Positions 14,390 through 26,131 of a DNA stretch of 64,000 nucleotides are shown here, piece by piece (the first letter of the stretch is position 1; each line of letters starts with the position of its first letter). This stretch comes from Eledone cirrhosa (Eukaryota; Mollusca; Cephalopoda; Octopoda; Eledonidae). The position numbers and the translations under genes are program-made. The notes beneath the pieces were generated by a model. That model ran no database searches. It was given only the letters and a program-made list of their open reading frames with translations, and had not been told where the DNA came from. Where the stretch lies: positions 121,019,870-121,083,869 of the forward strand of contig OZ024742.1 of assembly GCA_964016885.1 (NCBI GenBank). Reading direction: 5' to 3'.

Positions 14390-15015
14390 AGGGAAAGCTC
14401 TTCATTTGAGCCAATGGCTGGCAACCTCCCTACTGCTGTTACCATGATAAAACGCACCCAATACACTATGTAATATAGTTGGTGTTAGGAAGAGCTTTCA
14501 GCTGTAGAAACCATTTGATAAAGGGTTGAAATGACTCCCCAGCCATGACATGGCAAACTCTTTAGTGTTGGTGCCATTAAAAATACACCCAGTACACCCT
14601 GTAAGGAAGTTGGTGATATGAAGGGCATTCAACTGTGGAAATCATGCCAAAAAGGGTCATGAGAACATTTCAGTTGTGTCAAGGGCACAACAACCTTTTT
14701 AGTGTTGATCTACACTGAGTACACTCAGTAAAGTGGTTGGTAATAGGAAGGGCATCCAGCCATAGCAAACCATCCAAACAAATGGTTGGGAGGACTTTTC
14801 AGCTGTGCTGTAGACATGACAACTTCCCTAGTGCTGATGCAACAATGAAATTCACCCAGTGCACTCTGTAGAATGCAGGAAGGTATGTAAACAAGAAGCA
14901 AGCCCCTAGCCTATCTGAGTGGTCAGTAGCTCTTACTAAGTGCTGACCTAGTCTGTAATGAACCATTTAACCTTTACTAGCTGGGAAAATGGGCATTAAC
15001 TGATGATGATGATTA
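14390..15015 (+). repeat. Degenerate ~130-bp tandem repeat of LINE 3'-UTR-like sequence
   Basis: The landmark GTTGGTGTTAGGAAGGGC (with changes) followed by ATCCAGC and TGTAGAAAC recurs at about 14478, 14608 and 14737, a period of 129-130 bp. Each is preceded by a CACCCAGTACACTCTGTAA-like segment. About 3.3-3.5 units are present. The same landmarks occur once in the 3' UTR of the zinc-finger LINEs (28640, 60720). The tract ends with GGGCATTAACTGATGATGAT, which resembles that LINE's 3' terminus and ATG tail. Confidence 0.75.
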
Positions 15016-15984
15016 TAAATTACTCAGACATCAAACTTTTTGTCGGTAACAATAGTAATTTAATAATGTTTCTTTTATTTGGTCAATAGAACAGAGTAGA
15101 TATTTCATGAAAGGTCATAGGTTTTAACATTGATTTCTGTTGAATTTTAATTGTTAATCTTATTACTGTTCTTCGAAGAGATTACAACAAAGAAAGAAGT
15201 AGTGTGATTGAAAATAATTCTATTAATTTGATGTCCTACCTTTTACATTTCTACTATTTACTATCCTTTGAAAATGATTTATATTCTACAACCACTAAAC
15301 TTCCTTAACTGAAGAATTTGTAATGGTTCATTGAAATTTAGAAAAACAGAAAAAAAACCAATGCTCTAGAATTCAGGCCTGCATACATTTCAACTAAGTT
15401 GTCTGCTAGACAAAAAAAAAAAAAAAAAATGAAGTCTGACTGGCACTTAGAAGAAAACATTAGTTTAGTCTCTTAATCTTTTATTACCATATTACTAATG
15501 AAAGACACTGCCTATAATTTTTACATTATTTTGAAAATAATCAACAATTTACTGTGATTTAGTAATATAACTGTCTTTCTCATTATCTAGCAATTGTTTG
15601 GAAGATATATTAACAAATGTTCTTACATAAAATTATAAAAGGAGGTTTTTAGATGACAAGAAATACATTAAAATAAACAATTTAGTATTGTAGAACAAGG
15701 AACAGTTTCAGGTGATTTGGTATCAAAAACATTAATTTTTGTTCAGATTATTCAGATTGTCAACTTTATAAGCATTTTGTCAATTCAGTGCACTACTAAC
15801 CAATTAATTTTCAAATAAAATACATTTACATCACAGTGTGTGTCCAGTTTAGAATAGGTGCACTGTACCTCTGCATGTTATAAGAACCAACTAAAATAGT
15901 TGGTGACATTAAAAGTGTCCGACCATAAATCAATGCCTGAAAAAGGATCTCATGATGAGTTTAATAACATATAAGTAGAGAACA
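15016..15984. other. No gene seen
   Basis: AT-rich sequence with an A-homopolymer of about 18 at 15412-15429. A weak match to the LINE 3'-UTR landmark lies at about 15895-15930. Nothing else is recognisable. Confidence 0.5.
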
Positions 15985-15989
15985 GCCCA

Positions 15990-16283
15990 AAGTACCTCAT
16001 GATATTGAATCTATGAGGTTTTGATATTATTTATTTTGAGAACAATACCTTAACATCAGTATGAGCAGCTGGATACAGCCAGTTTGAACAGAAAGAGGTG
16101 AGAGAATTCTGGCCGGATATGGCTGGATTAAATGCTAAAGGGTTAAAGATGATAAGGTAATTTTTAAAAAATAATATCAAAATCTCATAGATTCAATATT
16201 ATGTGTAGTAATTATGTAGGGTAAAACCTTTACTGTGAAAATATAATAGTAAATATAGAGTAATGTACATGTTAAAAGGTTAA
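15990..16283. mobile_element. TTAA MITE family A, fold-back rearranged copy
   Basis: The right half of MITE A runs forward to AAATGCTAAAGGG-TTAA (ending 16146). After about 10 bp the left half follows in reverse orientation and ends GTTAAAAGGTTAA at 16283. Both halves contain the internal segment around ATATTGAATCTATGAG in opposite orientation. The locus is therefore an inverted arrangement of two partial elements. It could come from adjacent insertion plus deletion or from an inversion. Confidence 0.75.
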
Positions 16284-16920
16284 GGTGTGGAATCCAGTTG
16301 AAACAAGGGAAATGAAAGCCAAAGATGTTTTGCCATGGAACCAGCAAAGGCCGTAGCAGAGAAAATGGCTTCAAAATGCTTATTATTGTTGTATAAAATG
16401 CACATACATTGAAAGTGCTGTCAAGCTATAGATTGGCTGGCAATGTGTTATACTATCTGGCAAATATTCTCTGTCTTTTTCTCGCGCAGTTGACATGAAA
16501 TACTTTATGTATGTTTTTCAGTTTACACAACTTTCAATAATTAATGGTAGACAATAATATCGATTTGATGCTTTATATATTTATAAGCTTTGAATCTAGC
16601 TGGCAGCTAAAATTAATGGAAAAGAATTTTTGAATTCTTGAACATGTTATCACTTATTGACATATAACATATCTGTTAATTAAAATTATCGTCGACTCTT
16701 CTGCAGTTAATTACTTAGTTTAATTTCCTTGAATGTATAATGTTATTTTTCAAAGCAAATACAAGATTTTTATTATATTTTTTTTATTGAACAGATTCGC
16801 ATAAATATGTATTTACAAATATATTTCTAACTAAACAGCAATATAAGGATAATGAATCTGACTCAACGATTTTCTAGAAAACTCATTACATGTAATTGTA
16901 GATGTTATTTTGTTGTTCCA
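16284..16920. other. No gene seen
   Basis: AT-rich, no repeats or ORFs of note. Confidence 0.5.
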
Positions 16921-16921
16921 G

Positions 16922-17190
16922 TGAAGGCATATGGCTTAGTGGTTAGAATGTTGGGCTCATAATCATATGATTTTGGGGTTCAATTCTTGGACCAGGTGAG
17001 GTCTGGTGTTTTTGAGCAAGACCCTCGAGGTACATTGCTCCACCTCAACATGATAATTTAGAAAAAGTAGGGTACATTAGATAATGTAATCCTAGAAGTA
17101 CAATAACAAACAGAAGGATAGTGTGGTCATGTCTAGAATGTCTTTGAACATGAGTCTACTCTATCAGGGCTGAACTATATCTAAACAGCA
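16922..17190 (+). mobile_element. tRNA-derived SINE, second family (head plus body)
   Basis: Pol III promoter-like boxes are visible: an A-box-like TGGCTTAGTGGTTAG at 16931 and a B-box-like GGGTTCAATTC at about 16977. They are followed by the body landmark TTTTTGAGCAAGACCCTCGA. Related copies with the same GAGCAAGACACTTTATTTCA landmark lie at 32060-32235 (minus), 43861-44130 (plus) and 57560-57700 (plus). This is a SINE head, not a tRNA gene: I see no intact cloverleaf. Confidence 0.7.
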
Positions 17191-17274
17191 ACAACCTAAA
17201 CTCCTTGACAACCTGATATTCTGACAATCTAGTATCTTGGGATACTACTATGTTGAATCCACTGCACACATCAA

Positions 17275-17516
17275 TTAATAATCTTACCCAGATCAAGTAA
17301 AAAGTCTTGCACACATCAAGTAAATAGTCTTCCACGGGTCAAGTAAATAGTCTTCCACAGATCAAGTAAATAAATAGTCTTGCACACATCAAATAAATTG
17401 TCTTACTCAGATCAAGTAAATAGCTTTACTCAGATCAATTAATAACAGATCAAGTAAATAGTCTTATACACATCAAGTAAATAGTCTTGCACACATCAAG
17501 TAAATAGTCTTACATG
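17275..17516 (+). repeat. 23-bp minisatellite
   Basis: About ten imperfect units of ATCAAGTAAATAGTCTT followed by GCACAC or CACAG-type spacers, with small insertions (for example AAATAAATAG). Non-coding. Confidence 0.88.
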
Positions 17517-17564
17517 AACAATCCACAAAGCCACTATTACTATTAGGGCTCCCAATCTCATATG

Positions 17565-17818
17565 TTAACTTTTTTTATAACAAACCACCTGAAATCACCC
17601 TGGGTTATGTGGTACAAAGCAGTTTGATTTTAGTTTTTTTTTAATTTAAACCTTCCATCATAATTTTATGTAAGAACATTTTGTTATGCTTCAAACATCT
17701 TCTTAAAATGAAAAAGTTAGTTATTTTACTAAATACTTCAAAATTCGTAAATATTTTCAAAATCATTTTAAAATCATAAGTAGTGCTTTTCAATAGAAAT
17801 ATGGTAATGAAAGGGTTA
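17565..17818 (+). mobile_element. TTAA MITE family B
   Basis: A 254-bp segment starting TTAACTTTTTTATAAC and ending ATATGGTAATGAAAGGGTTA. Internal landmarks are AAACCTTCCATCATAATTTT, TTTATGTAAGAAC, AGTTAGTTATTTTACTAAAT and CAATAGAAATATGGTAATG. It is shared with 45695-45960, 49411-50769 (interrupted) and 61660-61830. No coding capacity. The TTAA ends suggest a piggyBac-type mobiliser, by inference. Confidence 0.7.
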
Positions 17819-18250
17819 CTTTCATACATGTAACATTTCTAGAACTGTGTTAAAAAGATTATTATTACTCTTTGGAGCCAGAAAATACTTCAATTAGAGA
17901 CTGACCTTCTACTGAAATCCATAATGAAGTACTGTATTCATAGTTGGAACAGTGCTTCTGAAAAATAAATTTAAAAATCTATTCTCTTAATCAGTAGTGT
18001 ACTACAACAATGTGCTCACACATATGCAGATTTTACCTTTTCCTTATTCTCCTCCTCCTTTACTTTTGCTACTCTGAACCAACATAGTACATACCATTTC
18101 CAAACAAATATGCCTTCCCTACCCTCATCAATTTTTTCCCTTTTTCTCTTAGTCAGGAGGAAGGGCAGTACTCACGATTCTTTTGTATGGAGGGAGAGAG
18201 AAATGTATCCTTAAACAGATTTTGATCAAATGTTTGCAGGAAAATGGATT
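17819..18250. other. No gene seen
   Basis: Unremarkable AT-rich sequence with no detectable element. Confidence 0.45.
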
Positions 18251-18254
18251 CATC

Positions 18255-18530
18255 TAAAGGCACCCAAAGATCATTTTAAACCAGGTGATTGATTAAGTCT
18301 GATAGTAAAATAGACCACAGCAGGATTTGAACAGAGAATCCAAAGAGCTGAAACAAATACCACAAAGCAGCCTATCCAATGTTCTAACAACTATGCCAAT
18401 CCACCACCCTACACTGATACTGTATTGAGCCTGAAAAGTTGAACTGCAAAGACACCCTCAACAGAATTTGAACTCAGAATACAAGGAGATAGTCTAACAC
18501 TAATACTTCTGCTAATTTACTGCCATGTTT
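18255..18530 (-). mobile_element. Two decayed tRNA-like SINE heads
   Basis: The minus strand contains two B-box-like segments (GTTCAAATCCTGCTG near 18325 and GAGTTCAAATTCTG near 18470). The first is preceded by a GGTGGATTGGCATAG head resembling the main SINE's 5' end. Strongly decayed; family assignment is tentative. Confidence 0.5.
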
Positions 18531-18689
18531 ACAGAGTTTCACATTAAATATTTACCCAATATTTCCTCCGCGAACTTACAACCCTCTGAAATTCTCTCCT
18601 CACCCACATTTCCCTATAGATGTCAAAGAACAAAAGTTCAAACCCAGCAACAACTAGATTAATTTCACCTGCCAGCAATAGCCTCTTAC

Positions 18690-18985
18690 ACCACTATCAG
18701 CAGCAGCACCAGCACCACTATGACCACTTCTACCACTACTACCAACAACAACAACAACAACAACAACACACCTACCTCTACTACTACTACCACCACCATC
18801 ACAACCATCACCACCAGCATGCTAATCATTATAACTATCCTTAACATTCTGTTCACTGTTACAGTTGTAGCTGTTGCTGTGAATATCACCACCATCACCA
18901 TCATCACCATCACCATCACCATCACCACCACCACCACCACCACCATCAACATATTCATCATCATCAACAACAACTTCAGCAGCGA
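18690..18985 (+). repeat. CAC/CAT/CAA trinucleotide simple repeats
   Basis: Impure triplet repeats (CAGCAGCACCAGCACCAC, a run of CAA, and CAT/CAC runs to 18955) with a short unique stretch at 18810-18880. They produce chance His-, Thr-, Asn- and Gly-rich frames. Confidence 0.9.
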
Positions 18986-19124
18986 CATTATGACTACTTC
19001 TCATATATATAGAAACTAATTAATCACTGTCACAATAAAGACTCATTATTTTTTTAAATTGCAATATTCTTCTATTCTTTTTCTCTTTTGGAGGCTTACC
19101 AAAATCTAAAGTGCTATTCAGATT

Positions 19125-20252
19125 GAAAACAAGGATCTCTGTTACATTAAAGCAAGTTGCAAAGGTATGTGACACATTAAAGGAAGTAAGAAAGGTATGT
19201 GACACATTAAAGGAAGTTACAAAGGTATGTGACACATTAAAGCTAGTAACAAAGATATGTGACACATTAAAATTAGTAACAAAGGTATGTAACACATTAA
19301 AGTTAGTAACAAGATCTGTGACACATTAAAGTAAGTAACAAGGTCTGAGACACATTAAAAGAAGTTACAAAGGCATGTGACACATTAAAGCAAGTAACAA
19401 AGATATGTGACACATAAAAATTAGTAACAAAGGTTTGTAACACATTAAAATTAGTAACAAGATCTGTGATATTAAAGTAAGTAACAAGGTCTGAGACACA
19501 TTAAAAGAAGTTACAAAGGCATGTGACACATTAAAGCAAGTAACAATATATGTGACATATTAAAGCTAGTAACAAGGTGTGTGACACATTAAAGCTAGTA
19601 ACAAGATCTGTGACACATTAAAGCTAGTAAGAAAGGTATATGACACATTAAAGCTAGTAAGAAAGGTATGTGACACATTAAAGCTAGTAACAAGGTCTGT
19701 GACACATTAAAGCGAGTTACAAAGATATGTGACACATTAAAGGGAGTTACAAAGATATGTGACACATTAAAGGAAGTAACAAAGGTTTATGACACATTAA
19801 AGGAAGTAACAAGGTCTGAAACACATTAAAGGAAACTACAAAGGTATGTGACACATTAAAGGAAGTAACTAAGATATGTGACACATTAAAGCAAGTAACA
19901 ATGTATGTGGCACATTAAAGCTAGTAACAAGATCTGTGACACATTAAATCTAGTAAGAAAGGTATGTGATACATTAAAGTGAATAACAAGGTCTGTGACA
20001 CATTAAAGGAAGTTACAAAGATATGTGACACATTAAAAAAAGTAACAAAGGTATATTACACATTAAAGGAAATGACAAGGTCTGAGACATTAAAGGAACT
20101 TACAAAGGTATGTGACACATTAAAGGAAGTAACAAGTGTGTGACACATTAAAGGAAGTAACAAGTGTGTGACACATTAAAGGAAGTAACAAGTATGTGAC
20201 ACATTAAAGCAAGTTACAAAGGTCTGTGACACATTAAAGAAAGTAACATTTT
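19125..20252 (+). repeat. 30-bp minisatellite, about 37 units
   Basis: The unit contains GTGACACATTAAAGGAAGT then AACAAAGGTAT, period about 30 bp with 24-29-bp variants. Thirty bases is ten codons, so the minus strand reads a repeated VTSFNVSHTF peptide for a short distance. It breaks down with indels, so it is not a gene. Confidence 0.95.
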
Positions 20253-20636
20253 TTATTCAGGCAGGAAGAGCATGTACAATTTTTCTGTTTATTATTCAAG
20301 TCTTCATACAAATGTTGTATACACCATAGCAACAACAACTTTAACAACAACTTCAACAACAAAGCAAGATAATTTGTTGGTGGTAACCAGCTCTCATATT
20401 TTATCATAGTATTTAATTCTAATGTGTATGAGTGATATTTCATTGACATTGTAATTAAATGCAACATTACTATAGATCACACATTACTGCTTCTACGGTT
20501 TCTCGATGTCTCATAGACATAGTATGTTAGTGAAAGCTGTAGTAAAGTATAAACAATGAAGTCCATCATAGTTGACACTGGAGGCTTATCAGCATTAGAC
20601 CATTGATGTTTCAGCCGGTTAACTACTACACATTCT
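20253..20636. other. No gene seen
   Basis: Unique-looking sequence between two tandem arrays. A CAA-type triplet patch lies at about 20325-20365. Confidence 0.45.
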
Positions 20637-20637
20637 C

Positions 20638-21395
20638 ATCTGAGTGACTGGCTGGCTAGCTGAAATGGTTGATGAGTTAGTTGACTGGCTGACTTGTTTG
20701 TTGACTGGCTAACTGGTTGACTGTTTAGCTGGCTGGTTGAATGGCTGACTGGTTGAATGGCTGGTTGACTGGTTGACTGGTTGGCTGAGTGGCTGACTGG
20801 TTGACTGGCTGGTTGACTGGTTGACTGTTTGGCTGGCTGGTTGAATGGCTGGTCAATTGGTTGACTGGTTGGCTGACTGGTTGAGTGGTTGACTGGTTGG
20901 CTAACTAGTTGACTGGTTGGCTGGCTGGTTGACTGGCTGACTGGTTGACTGGCTGACTGCTTGTTGGCTGGATAGCTAGTTCACTGGCTGGCTGCTTGGC
21001 TGGTTGGTTGAGTGGCTGACTGGTTGATTGGCTAGTCGATTGGTTGACTGGTTGACTGGTTGACTGGTTGACTGGTTGGTTGATAGGTTGACTTGTTGAC
21101 TGGTTGATTGGTTGGTTGAGTGGTTGACTGGTTGGCTGACTGACTGGTTGATTGGCTGACTGGCTGAGTGGCTGGCTGCCTGGTTACCTGGCTGGCTGGT
21201 CAACTAGTTGACTGGTTAGTTGACTAGCAGTCTGGTTAGTTGTTTAACTGGTTGAGTGGCTGATTGGTTGACTGGCTGACTGGTTGACTGACTAACTGGC
21301 TGACTAGTTGACAAGGTGACTAGTTGACTGGGTGACTAGTTGACAGGGTGACTAGTTGACTGGCTGATTGGTCGACTGGTTGGCTGACTGTTACT
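20638..21395 (+). repeat. 4/8-bp minisatellite (TTGACTGG-type)
   Basis: About 750 bp of permuted TGAC/TGGC/TGGT tetramers, most often TTGACTGG. The minus strand reads Asn/Gln/Ser/Pro-rich chance peptides. The same GGTTGACTGGTTAT string occurs in the 61/65-bp satellite that starts about 320 bp downstream. Confidence 0.92.
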
Positions 21396-21424
21396 GCATG
21401 GAAATGCTCAACTCCTTTCGTTTT

Positions 21425-21700
21425 CCAAATCCTCCACTGTCTGATGTGAACCAACATCTGCTGCTCTTTAAGTCTACCTCACCCATCTCACCACTTCACA
21501 TCCAACCATACCCAAAGCCCCAATCCACATCCCAACAGCAAACTTTGCATAACCCATGCATCTGATCACTTCTATTGTCCACAGCTCTGCCTTCCATCCA
21601 TTTCCCTTGCACTCCTCCAGCAACTCTATAAACTTCCTTGCCTCTCTCTCACTTGTTTCCTCCATCCTCATTTTCTATGGTCTAGTCAACTCCATGATGG
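21425..21700 (-). pseudogene. LINE C-terminal domain remnant between two satellites
   Basis: On the minus strand, ELTRPWKMRMEETSEREARK (with W as TAG) is followed by ECKGNGWKAELWTIEV, then a GYA-like motif. This resembles the end of some LINE polyproteins (ELT-PWE-RMEEA-ERK-KY..L-EC...GW....IEV), a region I recall as the RLE-like C-terminus. It is about 85 residues with at least one stop. It is the only complex sequence between the 8-bp and 61/65-bp arrays. Confidence 0.5.
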
Positions 21701-21717
21701 CTATACAGGCTAGCTGG

Positions 21718-24245
21718 CTGGCTGGCTAGTTGACTGGTTATTTGGCTGTGTGGCACTGTAAACTCCATGGTGGCCATACAAGTTGGCTGGCTGGCTGGCT
21801 GGTTATATGGCTGTGTGTCACTGTCAACTCTGTGGTGGCCATACAGGTTGGCTGGCTGGCTGGCTGGTTATATGGCTGTGGCACTGTAAACTCCATGGTG
21901 GCCATACAAGTTGGCTGGCTGGCTGGCTGGTTATATGACTGTGTGTCACTGTCAACTCTGTGGTGGCCATACAGGTTGGCTGGCTGGCTGGTTATATGGC
22001 TGTGGCACTGTCAACTCTGTGGTGGCCATACAAGTTGGCTGGCTGGCTGGCTGGTTATATGACTGTGTGTCACTGTCAACTCTGTGGTGGCCATACAGGT
22101 TGACTGGCTGGTTATATGGCTGTGGCACTGTCAACTCTGTGGTGGCCATACAGGTTGGCTGGCTGGTTGGCTGGTTATATGGCTGTGTGTCACTGTCAAC
22201 TCTGTGGCGGCCATACAGGTTGGCTGGCTGGTTGACTGGTTATATGGCTGTGTGTCACTGTCAACTCTGTGGTGGCCATACAGGTTGGCTGGCTGGTTGA
22301 CTGGTTATTTGGCTGTGTGTCACTGTCAACTCTGTGGTGGCCATACAGGTTGGCTGGCTGGCTGGCTGGTTATATGGCTGTGTGTCACTGTCAACTCTGT
22401 GGTGGCCATACAGGTTGGCTGGCTGGCTGGCTGGTTATATGGCTGTGTGTCACTGTCAACTCTGTGGTGGCCATACAGGTTGGCTGGCTGGCTGGCTGGT
22501 TATATGGCTGTGGCACTGTCAACTCTGTGGTGGCCATACAGGTTGGCTGGCTGGCTGGCTGGTAATATGGCTGTGGCACTGTCAACTCTGTGGTGGCCAT
22601 ACAGGTTGGCTGGCTGGTTATATGGCTGTGGCACTGTAAACTCCATGGTGGCCATACAAGTTGGCTGGCTGGCTGGCTGGTTATATGACTGTGTGTCACT
22701 GTCAACTCTGTGGTGGCCATACAGGTTGGCTGGCTGGCTGGTTATATGGCTGTGGCACTGTCAACTCTGTGGTGGCCATACAAGTTGGCTGGCTGGCTGG
22801 CTGGTTATATGGCTGTGTGTCACTGTCAACTCTGTGGTGGCCATACAGGTTGGCTGGCTGGCTGGCTGGTTATATGGCTGTGGCACTGTAAACTCCATGG
22901 TGGCCATACAAGTTGGCTGGCTGGCTGGCTGGTTATATGACTGTGTGTCACTGTCAACTCTGTGGTGGCCATACAGGTTGGCTGGCTGGCTGGTTATATG
23001 GCTGTGGCACTGTCAACTCTGTGGTGGCCATACAAGTTGGCTGGCTGGCTGGCTGGTTATATGACTGTGTGTCACTGTCAACTCTGTGGTGGCCATACAG
23101 GTTGGCTGGCTGGCTGGTTATATGGCTGTGTGGCACTGTCAACTCTGTGGTGGCCATACAGGTTGGCTGGCTGGTTGACTGGTTATATGGCTGTGGCACT
23201 GTCAACTCTGTGGTGGCCATACAGGTTGGCTGGCTGGTTGACTGGTTATATGGCTGTGTGTCACCATCAACTCTGTGGTGGCCATACAGGTTGGCTGGCT
23301 GGTTGACTGGTTATATGGCTGTGTGTCACTGTCAACTCTGTGGTGGCCATACAGGTTGGCTGGCTGGTTGACTGGTTATTTGGCTGTGTGTCGCTGTCAA
23401 CTCTGTGGTGGCCATACAGGTTGGCTGGCTGGCTGGCTGGTTATATGGCTGTGTGTCACTGTCAACTCTGTGGTGGCCATACAGGTTGGCTGGCTGGCTG
23501 GCTGGTTATATGGCTGTGTGTCACTGTCAACTCTGTGGTGGCCATACAGGTTGGCTGGCTGGTCGACTGGTTATTTGGCTGTGTGTCACTGTCAACTCTG
23601 TGGTGGCCATACAGGTTGGCTGGCTGGCTGGCTGGTTATATGGCTGTGGCACTGTCAACTCTGTGGTGGCCATACAGGTTGGCTGGCTGGCTGGCTGGTT
23701 ATTTGGCTGTGGCACTGTCAACTCTGTGGTGGCCATACAGGTTGGCTGGCTGGTTGACTGGTTATTTGGCTGTGTGTCACTGTCAACTCTGTGGTGGCCA
23801 TACAGGTTGGCTGGCTGGCTGGCTGGTTATATGGCTGTGGCACTGTCAACTCTGTGGTGGCCATACAGGTTGGCTGGCTGGCTGGCTGGTTATATGGCTG
23901 TGGCACTGTCAACTCTGTGGTGGCCATACAGGTTGGCTGGCTGGTTGACTGGTTATTTGGCTGTGTGTCACTGTCAACTTTGTGGTGGCCATACAGGTTG
24001 GCTGGCTGGTTGACTGGTTATTTGGCTGTGTGTCACTGTCAACTCTGTGGTGGCCATACAGGTTGGCTGGCTGGTTGACTGGTTATTTGGCTGTGTGTCA
24101 CTGTCAACTCTGTGGTGGCCATACAGGTTGGCTGGCTGGCTGGCTGGTTATATGGCTGTGTGTCACTGTCAACTCTGTGGTGGCCATACAGGTTGGCTGG
24201 CTGGTTGACTGGTTATTTGGCTGTGGACTGTCAACTCCATGATGG
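21718..24245 (+). repeat. 61/65-bp satellite, about 40 units
   Basis: Each unit holds GTGGCCATACAGGTTGGCTG, a GGCT run, GGTTATATGGCTGTG and CACTGTCAACTCTGTG. The two main lengths come from GTGTGTCACTG (65 bp) versus GTGGCACTG (61 bp). Further variation lies in the GGCT copy number and in GGTTGAC substitutions. A higher-order motif with GTAAACTCCATGGTGGCC recurs at about 21889, 22637 and 22889. Plus-strand chance ORFs up to 326 residues (WLAGW-type repeats) result and are not genes. Confidence 0.96.
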
Positions 24246-24290
24246 CTTTACAATATATTGCTTTTGACACAAGAACCAGGTATATTAATA

Positions 24291-24501
24291 ATAATTGTTT
24301 CTACTTTAGGCACAAGGCCAGCAATTTGAAGGGGAGGGGAAAGTCGATTAAATCGACCCCAGTGCATTACAACCCCTTAAGGATGAAAGGCAAAGCTAAC
24401 CTCAGCGGGACATGAATTCAAATCATAAAGGGCCATAACTCTATGCAGCAAAGTATGGTATCTGACGTTCTCCCCATACTGCCAAGCCACCGCCCTATCC
24501 C
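24291..24501 (-). mobile_element. tRNA-derived SINE (main family), near full length
   Basis: Minus-strand copy with tRNA-like head (GGCAGTATGGGGAGAACGTC), a B-box-like GAATTCAAATC-type segment, the CCTTA...GGGGTTG body, the AATCGACTTTCCCC segment and the TGTGCC...GAAACAATTATTAT tail. About 210 bp. Confidence 0.9.
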
Positions 24502-24534
24502 ATTTTTAACATAGACATAATGTCAATGTCACAC

Positions 24535-24628
24535 ATTTGTGAAGGGATATAACTGGTACTTTATTTTATCAACTTGAGAAGAATGTAAAGTTGATTCCAG
24601 TGATATTTCAACTTAGATTGTAAAGAGA
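24535..24628 (-). mobile_element. Decayed SINE (main family)
   Basis: Retains AACTGGTACTTTATTTTATC then AACTTGAGAAGAATGTAAAG, matching the SINE body with many substitutions. Older than its neighbour. Confidence 0.55.
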
Positions 24629-25095
24629 TATATCTAAATATCACAAAATATTTTAATGCCTCTCCTATTCTCTCAGCTTACACAGTTTAACATTAACTCT
24701 TGACATCTTGTATTCAGGGCCAGATTTAGACCTCAGGAAGGAGGGGGGGGGGGCTTCATAGATTTGGGGTGGGTTGGTTCACAGTCAGCTTGGCACAAGT
24801 AATTGGAATTGTAAAGTTATACATACAGGTATTAAATTTAAAAAAATTTAACCATTCCATTTTATGTCCACTTTCCACATAGGTGTGTGTTAGACAGGGT
24901 GTCACCCTCCGAGACTAGATATATTGGAGTGACCTCATCTTGCTCATACATTACATATTTGGCATAGTTTCTATGGCTGGATGCCCTTCCTAACATAACC
25001 GTTAAGTGAAGACAATTCTAAGGTACCACTGACCTGTTGCTAAATTTGACTCTCTCTTTCTATTTCTCTTATCCCTTTGCCTATATCTGCTTCTC
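24629..25095. other. LINE 3'-UTR remnant, otherwise no gene
   Basis: A G-homopolymer (about 10) lies at 24744-24753. On the minus strand, GGAAGGGCATCCAGCC at about 24976-24992 and the preceding GAGCAAGATGAG segment match the 3' UTR of the zinc-finger LINEs. No coding sequence. Confidence 0.5.
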
Positions 25096-25096
25096 T

Positions 25097-25100
<4 letters not shown>

Positions 25101-25127
<27 letters not shown>

Positions 25128-25152
25128 ATGCAACACTGATTCTTTGTTCCTC

Positions 25153-25212
<60 letters not shown>

Positions 25213-25221
25213 TGTGTGTGT
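25101..25221 (+). repeat. (AT)n and (TG)n microsatellites
   Basis: (AT) runs at about 25100-25127 and 25152-25165, then a (TG) run of about 27 units to 25220. Confidence 0.95.
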
Positions 25222-26130
25222 TTAGAGTTACAGGACCCACTTCTTAGCCATAATAAAGAATATATAAAGGAGAGAGAGAAAGACAAAGACAGGAATATAG
25301 AGAGATAAATTTGTCCATTCTTTCAGCAGCAAATTGTCTGCTAACACACAGGAAAACAGTCACATGCATAAATACACACATACACACGCACACACAATGC
25401 CACAACCATCTGATGTTGCTTACATAAACAATTTCTTTTATTAGAATATTGTTCTGATAACAATTTGATGTCTCTAAAGTTGAGAAAATGTAAGGAATTT
25501 TGCCCTAGTAAGGACATTAAATACTTTTTGTTAAAAATATAGTTCCCATTGTCAAGGAGATAAAACTAAAAAGCTCAGGGGAGGGCATAAATAAATTGCC
25601 TATGACCGTCGCTGGTGGGGCCCAGGGCAATTGCTTCTTTTGTACCCCCAATCCATTAAATTCAGCCCTACCTGTAATGATTTAACAGAAAATATCTTAA
25701 AAGACGTTTGTTAGTTCAAATGTTTATTGTGTATATCTTTAGTAATGGATTATTAATGCAATGAAATCAAACTGCTGTTTTGTACTTGGTAAGAATATCT
25801 TGTTAGTGCTATTTCACATTAAGAATTAATACCATTTATCAAAGGCAAAGCCCTTGTCAGATGTTATATTTTCTCATTCACTAACAGTTAGTTCACTCAA
25901 CACATTTTATGGAATAGGATTATTGGTATCAAAGAAAATAATGAAGTATGTCTCACTTTCATAACAATTGGATTAGAAACATTTGATCCTCTTACTGAAA
26001 ATTTAATTAAGGATATAAAACAAAAGGCTCATTATAAAAACAAGGAACAACTGCTTGATTTAATCAATTCTTTTCCTAAAATATTTCCAAGCTTGTGTCA
26101 ATGTGGTTAATTATTATTATTATTATAGTA
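25222..26130. other. No gene seen
   Basis: Purine-rich stretch near 25265-25290 and a CA-rich patch at 25365-25395, otherwise AT-rich. No homology recognised. Confidence 0.45.
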
Positions 26131-26131
26131 T

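Noticed and set aside
16922..17050. tRNA gene
   Set aside because: A- and B-box-like segments exist, but no cloverleaf, anticodon arm or acceptor pairing could be formed. The region continues into a SINE body shared with three other loci.
19020..19295. 91-codon ORF with VTSFNVSHTF decapeptide repeats
   Set aside because: A 30-bp minisatellite equals ten codons; frame lost after a few units.
22084..23064. 326-codon plus-strand ORF rich in WLAGW
   Set aside because: It comes from the 61/65-bp satellite. Overlapping ORFs in other frames read the same units, which argues against a protein.
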